Shown here piece by piece: positions 25,002 through 33,873 of a stretch of 64,000 nt of DNA. The stretch is from Oscillospiraceae bacterium (GTDB lineage Bacteria; Bacillota; Clostridia; Oscillospirales; Ruminococcaceae): positions 62,001 to 126,000 of the forward strand of contig JAGZUF010000001.1 in assembly GCA_018380115.1 (NCBI GenBank), in the 5' to 3' direction. Position 1 is the stretch's first letter; each line of letters opens with the position of its first letter. The notes under the pieces are model-generated. The model did no database searches and was not told the origin of the DNA. It worked only from the letters and a program-made list of their open reading frames with translations. The translations under genes were made by a program, and so were the position numbers.

Positions 25002-25678
25002 GGCGCCTGCTCCTTTTCAAAGCTGTAGCCCACGCTTCGCACGGTGCGGATATGGGCGCCCGCGCTGCCCAGCTTCTGGCGCAGCGTTTTGATGTGCATA
25101 TCCAGCGTGCGGCTCTCGCCCTCGTAATCTGTGCCCCACACGCGCTCAAGGATAGCCTCGCGCCGCAGCACAAGGCCCGCGTTTGCCAGCATGTACTTCA
25201 AAAGCTCATATTCCTTGTACGTCAGCTCGCACGGCGCGCCGCCCACCGTCACGCGGCGGGCAGTCTCGTCCATCACCACTTCGCCGCAGCTAAGAAGCTT
25301 TTCCTCGCCGCCCGCGCGGCGCAAAAGCGCCTTCACACGGCTGATAAGCTCCATCACGCCAAAGGGCTTGGTCATATAGTCGTCTGCGCCGCCATCAAGG
25401 CCTTTCACCTTGTCCAGCTCGGCTGTTTTTGCCGTCACCATCAGCACGGGCAGGTGCTTTGTGGCTGCGCCCGCGCGCAGCTTTTTCACAATGGTGAGGC
25501 CGTCCTCATCGGGCAGCATCACGTCCAGAAGGCACAGCGAAGGCGCCTTTTCCAGCAGGGCTGCGTAAAAATCCTTGGCGCAGGTAAACGCGCGCGTTGA
25601 ATAGCCGGCACTCTCCAGCGAGAACTGCTCAATCTCACGGATGTTGGCATCATCTTCCACGATATAAATAAGCGGCAT
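24998..25678 (-). CDS. phoB: OmpR/PhoB-family response regulator
   Basis: A 226-residue response regulator. The receiver domain has the acidic pocket EDD, phospho-acceptor Asp in LLDVMLPDEDG, Thr in VTAK and Lys in TKPF; the C-terminal OmpR winged helix ends in RTLDMHIKTLRQKLG and IRTVRSVGYSF. It sits 27 nt after the Na/Pi-cotransporter gene and overlaps the kinase gene, and Pho-box-like repeats precede the operon. Assignment to PhoB/PhoP is therefore by context as well as family. Confidence 0.9.
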   Translation of the reverse strand: MPLIYIVEDDANIREIEQFSLESAGYSTRAFTCAKDFYAALLEKAPSLCLLDVMLPDEDGLTIVKKLRAGAATKHLPVLMVTAKTAELDKVKGLDGGADDYMTKPFGVMELISRVKALLRRAGGEEKLLSCGEVVMDETARRVTVGGAPCELTYKEYELLKYMLANAGLVLRREAILERVWGTDYEGESRTLDMHIKTLRQKLGSAGAHIRTVRSVGYSFEKEQAP

Positions 25679-25705
25679 GGTAATGGCCCCCTTCTGTGTG
25701 CGCCG

Positions 25706-27490
25706 TCAGGCCTGCGGCGGCAGCGCGTATTCTTCGGCAAAGCGGCGGCTTTTGCTGCGGAAAAATTCCGGCGCCTGGGCCTCCAGTGTTTTTGCGTAGG
25801 CATGCGGTGCAGAGCTTTCGTCCTGCTGCATTTGCAGCAGCGTCATTGCAATGTTGGAGCAATGGTCTGCCACGCGCTCGCAGTCCGTCACCACATCGGT
25901 GAGGATAAAGCCCATCTCAATGGTGCAAACACCGGTGCGCAGGCGTTGCACATGGCGGTCCTTCAATTCTTCGCGCAGCTCGTCTATCACCGTCTCCAGC
26001 GGCTCTACGGCGCGGGCGGCGTCCTCGTTCTGCGCGTCAAAGGCCGTGACGGCCAGGTTCAGGATGCGCGTCACCGCGCTGGTGTACACTTCCAACTCTG
26101 CCATGCCCTGTTTCGAAAAAGCAAGGCCCTTTTCGTACAGCTCTTTGGCCGAGCCCATCACGTTCACCGCATGGTCGCTGATGCGCTCAAAATCGCCCAG
26201 ACAGTGCAGGTACAGCGACACCTCGCGGCTTTGCCCGCTTGAAAGCTCGCAGCTGCTCAGCTTCACAAGATAGGTGCCCAGGGCATCCTCATAGCCGTCC
26301 ACCTGTGTCTCCAGCTTTGCCACCTGCGCGGCCTTTTCTTCATCATACCTGCTCAAAAGCCCAATTGCAAGGCCCAGCGCCCGCTCGGCGCGGGCGGCCA
26401 TGTCGCGCGCAGCCACACCGCACTGTTCCAGCGCGATGCCGGGGCTTTGCAGAAAACGCTCGTCCAGTCGCTTCGCAGGGCCCGCGCTCTCTCGCGCGGC
26501 GGCCTTCTCCGCCTGGGTGGGCGGCACGGTGAGGCAGGCAAGCTTCTCCAGCACCTTCGAGAACGGCAGCAGAATAAGCGTGGCGAACACATTAAACACC
26601 GTGTGCACCACGGCGATGCCCGCGGCATTCACCGCCTGACCCATGAACGGGAACTGAACCAGCGCGTTGAGGCTGTAGAAGGCGGCCATGAAGATGGCTG
26701 TGCCAATGACGTTAAAATACAGATGCACCAGCGCCGCGCGCTTGGCATTTCGCTGCGCGCCCACGCTGGACAGCAGCGCCGTGACGCAGGTGCCGATATT
26801 CTGGCCCATGATGATGGGCACAGCCGCGCTCCAGCTCACGGCGCCTGTGGCGGCCAGCGCCTGCAGGATGCCCACGCTGGCAGAGGACGACTGAATGACT
26901 GCTGTGAGCACCGCGCCGGCCGCAAGCCCCAGCAGGGGGTTCTGGAACATGGTGAACAGCTGCATGAAGGCCGGGTCGCTGGCAAGCGGCTCTACGGCCG
27001 TGCTCATGGTTTCCATGCCAAACATCAGCACGGCAAAACCCAGCAGAATCTGTGCCCAGTCCTTCTGCTTATCCTTTTTCGAAAACAGGATGATGACGAC
27101 GCCCACAGCCGCCAGCACCGGGGTGAAGGTAGTGGGCTTCAGAAGCTGCACCAGCAGGCTGTCGCCCTCCAGGCTTGCAAGGCTGAGAATCCACGATGTG
27201 GCTGTGGTGCCGATGTTGGCGCCCATGATGACGCCCACCGCCTGCGACAGCCGCATGATGCCGGAGTTCACAAACCCCACCACCATCACTGTTGTTGCTG
27301 AGGACGACTGGATGACGGCTGTCACCAGCGCGCCCAGCAGCACGCCCTTCAGCTTATTGGAGGTAAGCTTTTCCAGTATCTTTTCCAGCCTTCCGCCGCT
27401 GGCCTTGCTCAGCGCCGAGCTCATAGTCTCCATTCCATATAGGAACAGCGCAAGGCCGCCCACCAGCGTGAGCACACCGAAAATGTCCAT
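25706..27490 (-). CDS. Na/Pi cotransporter family protein with PhoU-like C-terminus
   Basis: A 594-residue membrane protein. Two inverted Na/Pi-cotransport repeats are visible, each with the QSSSA motif (TAVIQSSSATTVMVVGFVNSG and TAVIQSSSASVGILQ), spread over about eight helices (1-320). Residues about 355-560 form a helical PhoU-like domain (LHCLGDFERISDHAVNV, ERVADHCSNIA). It imports phosphate with sodium and may sense it through the PhoU part. Start ATG 27,490 follows GGAAGGAAAAACGG. First gene of the operon with phoB-phoR. Confidence 0.92.
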   Translation of the reverse strand: MDIFGVLTLVGGLALFLYGMETMSSALSKASGGRLEKILEKLTSNKLKGVLLGALVTAVIQSSSATTVMVVGFVNSGIMRLSQAVGVIMGANIGTTATSWILSLASLEGDSLLVQLLKPTTFTPVLAAVGVVIILFSKKDKQKDWAQILLGFAVLMFGMETMSTAVEPLASDPAFMQLFTMFQNPLLGLAAGAVLTAVIQSSSASVGILQALAATGAVSWSAAVPIIMGQNIGTCVTALLSSVGAQRNAKRAALVHLYFNVIGTAIFMAAFYSLNALVQFPFMGQAVNAAGIAVVHTVFNVFATLILLPFSKVLEKLACLTVPPTQAEKAAARESAGPAKRLDERFLQSPGIALEQCGVAARDMAARAERALGLAIGLLSRYDEEKAAQVAKLETQVDGYEDALGTYLVKLSSCELSSGQSREVSLYLHCLGDFERISDHAVNVMGSAKELYEKGLAFSKQGMAELEVYTSAVTRILNLAVTAFDAQNEDAARAVEPLETVIDELREELKDRHVQRLRTGVCTIEMGFILTDVVTDCERVADHCSNIAMTLLQMQQDESSAPHAYAKTLEAQAPEFFRSKSRRFAEEYALPPQA

Positions 27491-27617
27491 CCGTTTTTCC
27501 TTCCTTTCACCGCGGCGCACGCTGCGCCGCCTTTCCGCGCTTTGCACAGGGCCGGCGCGCAGCGCCGGGCTGCCGCAGGCCGCCGTCCGCCCTTACACAT
27601 TGATACTAGTATTTGAG

Positions 27618-27666
27618 TGTAAAATCGGCAGTATCCTTTTTGTAAAAGGAATGTAAAATATGTAAA
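27618..27666 (-). promoter_or_regulatory. Pho-box-like direct repeats
   Basis: On the minus strand TTTACA occurs at 27,666-27,661, 27,657-27,652, 27,646-27,641 and 27,623-27,618, starting 9, 11 and 23 nt apart, i.e. on one helix face with one slot degenerate. TTTACA fits the Gram-positive Pho box TT(A/T/C)ACA. The repeats lie 130-175 nt before the Na/Pi-cotransporter start, with AT-rich -10 candidates just downstream. Confidence 0.55.
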
Positions 27667-27670
27667 ATTA

Positions 27671-27705
27671 AAAGCCCGCAGAGCTTCCTCTGCAGGCCTT
27701 TTTGT
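27671..27705 (-). terminator. Terminator of spoIIE
   Basis: On the minus strand GCCTGCAGAG pairs with CTCTGCGGGC and is followed by TTTTAATTTT. It separates spoIIE from the phosphate operon. Confidence 0.75.
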
Positions 27706-27766
27706 AAAATTAATATGTAAAAACCATACGGACATCCGGTAAAAACAGTAAAACATTGGTGTGCCG

Positions 27767-30124
27767 TCAGGCACCCTCTGCTGCCGCAAAGCGCACGGCC
27801 AGCACAGTGATGTCATCCGGCTGGCGCAGCTTTTCCTTCACAGCGTCCACCGCCGCCTGTGCCATCTCGCTGGGCGGCTTTTCACCGTTTGCCGCCAGCA
27901 CGCAGGCCAGGAAGCGCTTGCCGGCGGCCAGCGCGCCGTCCGAGCACAGCACCATGGTGTCGCCCGGGCTCACATACAGCCGGGCAGATTTCCCCAGCAC
28001 CTCGCCCAGAATGCCTATGGGCACGCTCTGCGTCTCGTACACTTCCGCCCTGCCCTCGCGCACAAGGAAGCTGGGCGCAGCCCCCGCCTTGTACAGCAGC
28101 GCCTCGCCGCTGTACAGGTCTGCTGTAAAGGCATCCAGCGTGGCGCTGGCCTCGCCGCCGGCCCGCACAGCCAGCGCTGTGTTCACCATGCGCGCTGTCT
28201 CGCTGCCGGAAAAGCCAGCCGCCAGCAGGCGCGCGGCCAGGGTGGCCGCTAGGGTGCCGTCCACTGCGGCAGCCTTGCCGGTGCCCATGCCGTCGCAAAG
28301 CACGGCCAGCGCGCCGCCTGCCGCCGTGCTGCCTGTTTTTACAGCATCAGCGCATACGCCCTCACTGGCGGCAGAGCTTGCTGTGCCGAAGCTGGCCGCA
28401 AGGCGCGGCTGCTCGGCCCAGCACAGGCTGGCAAGCCCCTGTTCATAGCGCACATTAGGCGCGGCAAAACGCCTGCGGCAGGCGGCTTCTGCCTGCGGGG
28501 TAAGAGCGGCGATGTCCGCCCCGCCCAGCTCTGCCGCGGGCAGCAGAACGCTGGCCTGCGTGCGGCCCGTCCCGTCGCGGAATACGCTCACGTCCAGCGG
28601 GGGCATGCCTGCGGCGGCCAGCGCCGCAGCAAGGCGGCGCGTTTTGGGCTTATCAGGCAGAGTGTCCTGCATGGCCTGTGCGGCAATGCGGGCCAGGGCG
28701 CCGGCCATAACGCTGTATTCGTCCGTTAGGGCACGGCGTGCGGCCGCCTTCTGCGCTTTTGCGCCCGTGCGGCCTGTGCGCAGGGCATACACCGCATTGG
28801 CGCAGCCTGCAAGGCGCACCGGCATTTTGCAGCGCGCCAGAACGGGCCGGGCAATATCCTCTGCCGTTACCACCGCACCGCCGGCCAGCGTCTGCTCCAG
28901 CTTTGAAAAGGCATCATAGGTGTCGTCTGCAAATTCCACCCAGCAGCGGCAGGCGTTTTCACACCCGGCGCAGCAGCGCTCGCCAAGTTCGGCAATAAAG
29001 TCCTGCTCCTTTTCCTGTGGTGTTCGCTCACACACGGCCTGCAAAGTGCGCCCCACCTCGCCCAGGGCATCGGCAAGCTCACACATGCGGCTGCGTGCCA
29101 CAGTGCCCGCAGCCCGGCGTTCAGCCGCGCCTGGCGCGGCCTGCGTGCAGCCCGGCAGCGGTGCCGTGAAGGAGCTGGGCGCCCCGGCAAGCAGGCGCGG
29201 AACGGGTGCCAGCACCCAGGTAGAGGGCACCAGCGTGTAGACAGCCCCCGCAAGGCAAAGTTCCGCCATCAGGGAGAAACCGTCCTGCGGAAGCGCGGCA
29301 CACACAGCGCCCAAAAAGCCTGCGCCGCAAAAGGCCAGCGCCACGGCGCCGCGCGCCTCGCGGCGCAGAAGCCCGGCGGCCAGCGCGCCGGCGGCAAGGC
29401 CAACGGCCGCAGGGGCGTTTGCGCCGTCCGCTGCACACAGGGCCACCGCACTTGCGGCGGCGTACAGCGCCGCCCCCTGCGCCCCGTGCCGCTTGGCCTG
29501 TGCGAGGCACACAAACCCCGCCAGAACATGTGCCGGCGCAAGGCCCAAAAATGAATAGGGTGCACAGCACACCACCAGGGCCATATACAGGATGCACAGG
29601 GCCGCGCGCTGCGCCCGGGCATAGCTTTGCGCCGTGCGCACCCAGCGCGCGCAGGCGCCCAGCGCCGCGCCAAGGCCCACAATGAGCATACCCTGGGCGG
29701 CGGCAAGCGCAATGGCCACCAACCCTTCGCCCCCTGCCAGCGCCGCGGCCATGCGCACGGTGCAGAAGGCCACGGCCCCCACGGCTGCGGCTGTGATCTG
29801 GCCTGCGTTGTCCTCAGCACGGGCAAATACGCGCCAAAGGCACAGTACGGCCGCCGCCACAAGATAGGGCGCAGCCGCGTCGATAGGCAGCCACAGCGCA
29901 TAGCCCAGCGCCGCCCCGGCGGCAGCGGGCAGGCTGTGCAGGCCCGGGGCGGCCACCACGGCGCACAGGCCCAGCGGGCACATGCCGCCGAACATACGGC
30001 CCCCTGCACCGAAGAACCCGGCCGCCAGCGCCGCCGCATACCCTGCCAGCGGCCACAGGCGCGCAGGGTTCAGCGCGCCCAGCGGCAGCTTTGCCGCGGC
30101 CGCCTCGCGAAGTTTTACGCTCAT
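27767..30124 (-). CDS. spoIIE: Stage II sporulation protein E (PP2C phosphatase)
   Basis: A 785-residue SpoIIE. About ten membrane helices fill residues 20-320, then a linker with a cysteine cluster (CCAGCENACRC) and a C-terminal PP2C-type serine phosphatase with the metal motif LCDGMGTGKAA and the ending DDITVLAVRF. In Bacillus SpoIIE dephosphorylates SpoIIAA at the asymmetric septum and so activates sigma-F in the forespore. Its presence supports an endospore-forming lineage. Monocistronic. Confidence 0.93.
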   Translation of the reverse strand: MSVKLREAAAAKLPLGALNPARLWPLAGYAAALAAGFFGAGGRMFGGMCPLGLCAVVAAPGLHSLPAAAGAALGYALWLPIDAAAPYLVAAAVLCLWRVFARAEDNAGQITAAAVGAVAFCTVRMAAALAGGEGLVAIALAAAQGMLIVGLGAALGACARWVRTAQSYARAQRAALCILYMALVVCCAPYSFLGLAPAHVLAGFVCLAQAKRHGAQGAALYAAASAVALCAADGANAPAAVGLAAGALAAGLLRREARGAVALAFCGAGFLGAVCAALPQDGFSLMAELCLAGAVYTLVPSTWVLAPVPRLLAGAPSSFTAPLPGCTQAAPGAAERRAAGTVARSRMCELADALGEVGRTLQAVCERTPQEKEQDFIAELGERCCAGCENACRCWVEFADDTYDAFSKLEQTLAGGAVVTAEDIARPVLARCKMPVRLAGCANAVYALRTGRTGAKAQKAAARRALTDEYSVMAGALARIAAQAMQDTLPDKPKTRRLAAALAAAGMPPLDVSVFRDGTGRTQASVLLPAAELGGADIAALTPQAEAACRRRFAAPNVRYEQGLASLCWAEQPRLAASFGTASSAASEGVCADAVKTGSTAAGGALAVLCDGMGTGKAAAVDGTLAATLAARLLAAGFSGSETARMVNTALAVRAGGEASATLDAFTADLYSGEALLYKAGAAPSFLVREGRAEVYETQSVPIGILGEVLGKSARLYVSPGDTMVLCSDGALAAGKRFLACVLAANGEKPPSEMAQAAVDAVKEKLRQPDDITVLAVRFAAAEGA

Positions 30125-30304
30125 GTATCTTCACCATGCTTTCCCTGTTTTAGGCATATCCCGCGCGCACGGCGCATAGGATATCTGCCTTTATGATAGG
30201 GCTCTGTGCGCGGCATATTTTGTCTGTTTACGGCGCCGTGCAAAAGATTTCACGCCCTGCGCGCCGCAAAGCGCAGAAAAGCCCCTGCGCGGGCCTGCGC
30301 GGCG

Positions 30305-30333
30305 TTGCGTGCGGGGCCCGTTTGTGCTATCAT
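30305..30333 (+). promoter_or_regulatory. trpS promoter
   Basis: TTGCGT and TATCAT are 17 nt apart. Only 105 nt separate it from the start codon; no T-box leader is visible. Confidence 0.6.
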
Positions 30334-30438
30334 GGGTACATTGCATCACATAAAAACGCCCTGTCCCGGCCGGGGCAGGGCGGCACAGGGCCGCGCGCCG
30401 TTTTCCGGCGCGAGAAAAGGCGGAACGGAGGAAATGAC

Positions 30439-31464
30439 ATGAGCGAAGCAGGCGCACAAAGCGCCGCTGCGCCGCGCAAAAAGCGCGTGTTCAGCGGCAT
30501 TCAGCCCACGGGGGTGTTCACCCTGGGCAACTATGTGGGGGCCGTGCGCAACTGGCCAAAACTTCAAGATGAATATGAGTGCATCTATTCCGTGGTGGAC
30601 GAGCACGCCATCACCGTGCGGCAGGACCCGGCGGCCCTCCGCCGACAAACGCGCGAGACAGCGGCCCTTCTGCTGGCAAGCGGCATCAGCCCGGAAAAAA
30701 GCGTGGTGTTTGTGCAGAGCCATGTGCCCGCGCACGCGCAGCTCTCTTGGGTGCTGAGCTGCTTCTGCCCTTTTGGAGACCTGACGCGCATGCACCAGTT
30801 CAAGGAAAAAAGCGCAAAGCATCCCGAAGATATCAATGGCGGCCTGCTCACCTACCCCATCCTGATGGCGGCAGACATCCTTTTGTATCAGACGGACCTC
30901 GTGCCCATCGGCATCGACCAGAAGCAGCATCTGGAGCTGGCGCGCAACATTGCCCAGCGCTTCAACGGCGTATATTCCCCCACCTTTACCATGCCGGACG
31001 GCTATATCCCGCAGGTGGGCGCCAAGGTGATGAGCCTGCAGGAGCCGGAAAAGAAGATGAGCAAATCGGACGCGAATGAGAATGCCGTGGTGCGCATGCT
31101 GGACACGCCCGACGCCATCCTGCGCAAGTTCAAGCGCGCCGTGACCGATTCGGACGGCTGCGTGCGCGCCGGGGCAGACAAGCCCGGTGTCACCAACCTG
31201 ATGAGCATTTACGGCGTGCTGACGGGCAAGAGCTTTGCCGATATAGAGCGCGAGTTTGACGGGCGCGGCTACGGCGAGTTCAAGCAGGCGGTGGCCCAGA
31301 CGGTGGTGGACGCCCTGCGGCCCATTCAGCAGGAATATGCCCGCCTGCTGGCGGACCGGGGCTACTTGGACGGCGTGCTGGCCGAGGGTGCTGTGCGCGC
31401 GGGGGCCATAGCGCGGCGCACCCTGGCAAAGGTGTACAAAAAAATCGGTTTTCTGCAGCTTTAA
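30439..31464 (+). CDS. trpS: Tryptophanyl-tRNA synthetase
   Basis: A 341-residue class I tRNA synthetase that charges tRNA-Trp. The HIGH-like motif reads TLGNYVGA, GIDQKQHLELARNIA follows, and the KMSKS loop is present as KKMSKSDAN. ATG 30,439 is chosen because CGGAGGAAATGAC precedes it and the protein then begins as in the family after a short Ala/Gln-rich N-terminus; upstream in-frame ATGs lack an SD. Confidence 0.96.
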   Translation: MSEAGAQSAAAPRKKRVFSGIQPTGVFTLGNYVGAVRNWPKLQDEYECIYSVVDEHAITVRQDPAALRRQTRETAALLLASGISPEKSVVFVQSHVPAHAQLSWVLSCFCPFGDLTRMHQFKEKSAKHPEDINGGLLTYPILMAADILLYQTDLVPIGIDQKQHLELARNIAQRFNGVYSPTFTMPDGYIPQVGAKVMSLQEPEKKMSKSDANENAVVRMLDTPDAILRKFKRAVTDSDGCVRAGADKPGVTNLMSIYGVLTGKSFADIEREFDGRGYGEFKQAVAQTVVDALRPIQQEYARLLADRGYLDGVLAEGAVRAGAIARRTLAKVYKKIGFLQL

Positions 31465-31571
31465 ACGCAGCGGCTCTTGCCGCCTTTTTGTGCAGCATGC
31501 AGAAGTTTTGCCTGCCCAGAGCCTGAAAATGTTAGTTTTGTGAATTTTGTGTTTCCTTTATTTGCCAAGGA

Positions 31572-31600
31572 TTGACAAAATTTGTAAAAGCAGATATAAT
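31572..31600 (+). promoter_or_regulatory. Consensus promoter of the AbrB-family gene
   Basis: Perfect TTGACA and TATAAT hexamers separated by 17 nt, the strongest promoter in the window, 87 nt before the start codon. Confidence 0.85.
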
Positions 31601-31686
31601 AGGCGCAAGAACACAAAATCTGCGAAAAAACCACTCGCTTCTCGCTAGATTTTGTATCCACCTGAAACACAGAAAAGGAGAGCACT

Positions 31687-31932
31687 ATGAAATCTACTGG
31701 TATCGTACGCCCTGTGGACAGCCTGGGCCGCGTGGTGCTGCCCATCGAGCTGCGCCGCATTCTGGACATCGAAAAGGACACCTCCCTTGAGGTATACGTG
31801 GATGAGGACAGGATCATTCTGAAAAAATACCAGCCCGCATGCATCTTTTGCGGCAGCGCAGACGAGATAACCTCCTATGCAGGCCGCAACATCTGCAAGG
31901 CGTGCCGCGAGGCCATCAGCGCATTGAAATGA
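31687..31932 (+). CDS. AbrB/SpoVT-family transition-state regulator with zinc ribbon
   Basis: An 81-residue DNA-binding protein. Residues 1-50 are the swapped-hairpin AbrB domain (GIVRPVDSLGRVVLPIELRR and SLEVYVDEDRIILKK); residues about 52-75 hold a four-cysteine ribbon CIFCGS...CKAC, as in clostridial AbrB-type proteins. AbrB-like factors control transitions into stationary phase and sporulation. SD AAAGGAGAG precedes the ATG. The strong promoter suggests abundant expression. Confidence 0.92.
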   Translation: MKSTGIVRPVDSLGRVVLPIELRRILDIEKDTSLEVYVDEDRIILKKYQPACIFCGSADEITSYAGRNICKACREAISALK

Positions 31933-31954
31933 GCTGCGGCCTTCCCGTATATAA

Positions 31955-32003
31955 AAAAGCCCCCCGCGCACAGCCGCTTGCGGCCCTGCGCGGGGGCTTT
32001 TCT
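31955..32003 (+). terminator. Terminator after AbrB-family gene
   Basis: AAAAGCCCCCCGCGCA pairs with TGCGCGGGGGCTTTT around an inner GCCGC hairpin. Confidence 0.75.
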
Positions 32004-32048
32004 GCAAAAGGTGCGGGCTGCGCCGCCATTTTCCGCAGGCGCAAAAAA

Positions 32049-32074
32049 ACGCGGCAGCCGGACGGCTGCCGCAT
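32049..32074 (-). terminator. Terminator of the XRE regulator gene
   Basis: On the minus strand GCGGCAGCCG pairs with CGGCTGCCGC, followed by GT7. Confidence 0.75.
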
Positions 32075-32125
32075 AAGATGAATTTCCGGCGGCGTGCGGC
32101 GCGCAGGCACCGCACGCATGTTGGT

Positions 32126-32836
32126 TTACTTTTTCTTTTCATCCTTTTCGCGCCCGTCAATGCGCGCCTCGCTGGTTCGGATGAGGTTGAACAGGCTGGT
32201 GGCATACAGCGGGTAATCGGCCGAAAGGCTCTCGGTGGTCATGGCAAAGGCGCTCGTGTCCTTCAAAGGTGCGCCCAAGCCCACGTCCTCGCCCGCCAGA
32301 ATAGCCTTCACGTTGGCCTCGGCCACATGCATGGCCGCGTCGGAATAGCCGGAATACACGTTCTTTTTCACGCTGAACAGGCTGGCCGCATTTTTCGGCC
32401 CGGCGTTGTACAGAAGGCGGAACATCTTGTATACCCCCAGCATCAGAAAGGCCGATATCTCACCCACAAGTCCCTTGTCCGGGCAGGCGTTGAGCTTATC
32501 GAACAGGATGTTCAGGCTGTTGGAGATGAGTTTTTTGTTGAAGGTGGGCAGCACACTGCCGTGGTAGATGCTGTCCTTCGCCGTCTCAGGGCTGGGTATC
32601 TCGTCCACGCGCAGGGTAAGGCCGCTGCGATCTGCCGAACGGCCCAGCAGGTAATCGCACGAGACGTTGTAATAATCTGCCACGCGCACCACAAAATCAA
32701 GCCCGCATTCGCGTATTCCCTTTTCATAGTGCGACAAAAGCGCCTGCGAGACACCAAGGTCTTCCGCGGCTTTGCGCTGTGTCACACCCTTTTCCTTGCG
32801 AAGCAAGGTGATGATCCTGCTGAAATCGGACGACAT
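32126..32836 (-). CDS. XRE-family transcriptional regulator, 236 residues
   Basis: The N-terminal HTH (about 8-62: GVTQRKAAEDLGVSQALLSHYEKGIR, then DYYNVSCDYLLG) is followed by a mostly helical 150-residue domain with no family I recognise, ending in a Lys/Glu-rich tail. The promoter has near-consensus TTTACA-17-TATAAT and a TTTAC-N5-GTAAA palindrome at its downstream edge, which suggests autoregulation. The gene lies alone between the AbrB gene (convergent) and a histidine phosphatase (divergent). Confidence 0.85.
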   Translation of the reverse strand: MSSDFSRIITLLRKEKGVTQRKAAEDLGVSQALLSHYEKGIRECGLDFVVRVADYYNVSCDYLLGRSADRSGLTLRVDEIPSPETAKDSIYHGSVLPTFNKKLISNSLNILFDKLNACPDKGLVGEISAFLMLGVYKMFRLLYNAGPKNAASLFSVKKNVYSGYSDAAMHVAEANVKAILAGEDVGLGAPLKDTSAFAMTTESLSADYPLYATSLFNLIRTSEARIDGREKDEKKK

Positions 32837-32878
32837 GAACCCGCTACCCCTTCAAGGGCATACTGCCCCCTGTTAATG

Positions 32879-32893
32879 TTTACGTACGGTAAA
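32879..32893. promoter_or_regulatory. Palindromic operator candidate
   Basis: TTTAC-GTACG-GTAAA, a perfect 5+5 palindrome whose right edge touches the -10 hexamer of the XRE gene; expected near the transcription start. Confidence 0.5.
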
Positions 32894-32921
32894 TTATAAA
32901 TCAACAAAAACCATTTGTAAA
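32893..32921 (-). promoter_or_regulatory. Promoter of the XRE regulator gene
   Basis: On the minus strand TTTACA (32,921-32,916) and TATAAT (32,898-32,893) are 17 nt apart. Confidence 0.7.
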
Positions 32922-32992
32922 TATGAAAAACACCGAAAAAAAGCCGCCGGAATGTACATTTCGACACGGGCGGCTAGGTGCTGTGTTCCCCC

Positions 32993-33021
32993 TTGCGCAC
33001 GGCATCTAAATGTTGTAGCAT
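32993..33021 (+). promoter_or_regulatory. Candidate promoter of the histidine phosphatase gene
   Basis: TTGCGC and TAGCAT are separated by 17 nt. Confidence 0.45.
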
Positions 33022-33113
33022 AGAGAAAGAAAAATTTTTTTGCTTTTTGTGCCGAAATGCCGCAGAATACGCCGCATGGCGCAGAAAACCGCACCGAAAG
33101 GAACCGAAGACGC

Positions 33114-33743
33114 ATGAAAAATTACCGCCTGTACCTTGTACGCCACGGCATTACAGCCGGCAACCTGCAGCGCCGCTATATCGGCGGCGGAACGGACGAA
33201 CCCCTGTGCGGGCAGGGCCTGGCACAGCTGAAGGCGCTGGCCGCGCAGTACCGTTACCCCTGGGCGGACACAGTGTTTTCCAGCCCCATGAAGCGCGCCC
33301 TGGGCACGGCGGAGGTGTTTTTTCCCGGCGCCGGGAACAAAATCATTCTGGAGGACCTGCGTGAAAACCATTTCGGGGAATTTGAAAACCGCAGCTTTGA
33401 CGAGCTGCGCACGGACGCACACTTCAAACTTTGGCTGGACCCTGCCGCCCGCTATGTGCCCGAGGGCGGCGAGGCCCCCGTGCAGTTCCATGCGCGCTGC
33501 GCCGGGGTGCTGCGCCAGATGATGGAATATATGATGAAGGCAGGCATTGAAGAGGCCGCGTGCGTGACGCACGGCGGCGTTATCATGAGCATGCTGGCCC
33601 AGCGCGGCATTCCAAAATACCCGCCTGAGCACTGGATGGCGGACGCGGGCTGCGGCTACCTTGTACAGGCCTCGCCCGAGCTGCTGATGCGCGACGGCAT
33701 CGTGGAGGTGACAGACATTGTGCCCTTCGGCTATCTGGATTGA
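33114..33743 (+). CDS. Histidine phosphatase family protein (phosphoglycerate-mutase-like)
   Basis: A 209-residue member of the branch-1 histidine phosphatase superfamily. The catalytic His is in LVRHGITAGN, the conserved Arg-containing SSPMKRALGTAEV follows, the acidic ENHFGEFENRSF matches the substrate loop and the second His is in CVTHGGVIM. Members include CobC/alpha-ribazole phosphatase and sugar phosphatases; no cobalamin genes lie nearby, so the substrate is open. SD GAAAGGAACC. Confidence 0.88.
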   Translation: MKNYRLYLVRHGITAGNLQRRYIGGGTDEPLCGQGLAQLKALAAQYRYPWADTVFSSPMKRALGTAEVFFPGAGNKIILEDLRENHFGEFENRSFDELRTDAHFKLWLDPAARYVPEGGEAPVQFHARCAGVLRQMMEYMMKAGIEEAACVTHGGVIMSMLAQRGIPKYPPEHWMADAGCGYLVQASPELLMRDGIVEVTDIVPFGYLD

Positions 33744-33796
33744 CACGCAGCTGCGCCCGGCCCGCAGGGCCCGTCACGGCGCGCTGTAAAGAAAAG

Positions 33797-33826
33797 CGCC
33801 CTGCCCCGTTTTTTCGGGGCAGGGCG
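33797..33826. terminator. Bidirectional terminator
   Basis: CGCCCTGCCCCG and CGGGGCAGGGCG with a T6 loop, between convergent genes, with T runs on both strands nearby. Confidence 0.8.
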
Positions 33827-33873
33827 TACTTTTTCGGGTACCCGAAGGCGAGACGCAGAAAGCAGGCCCGGCC

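Noticed and set aside
30334..30438. Possible T-box leader before trpS
   Set aside because: Only about 105 nt lie between promoter and start, with no T-box sequence and no antiterminator pairing seen.
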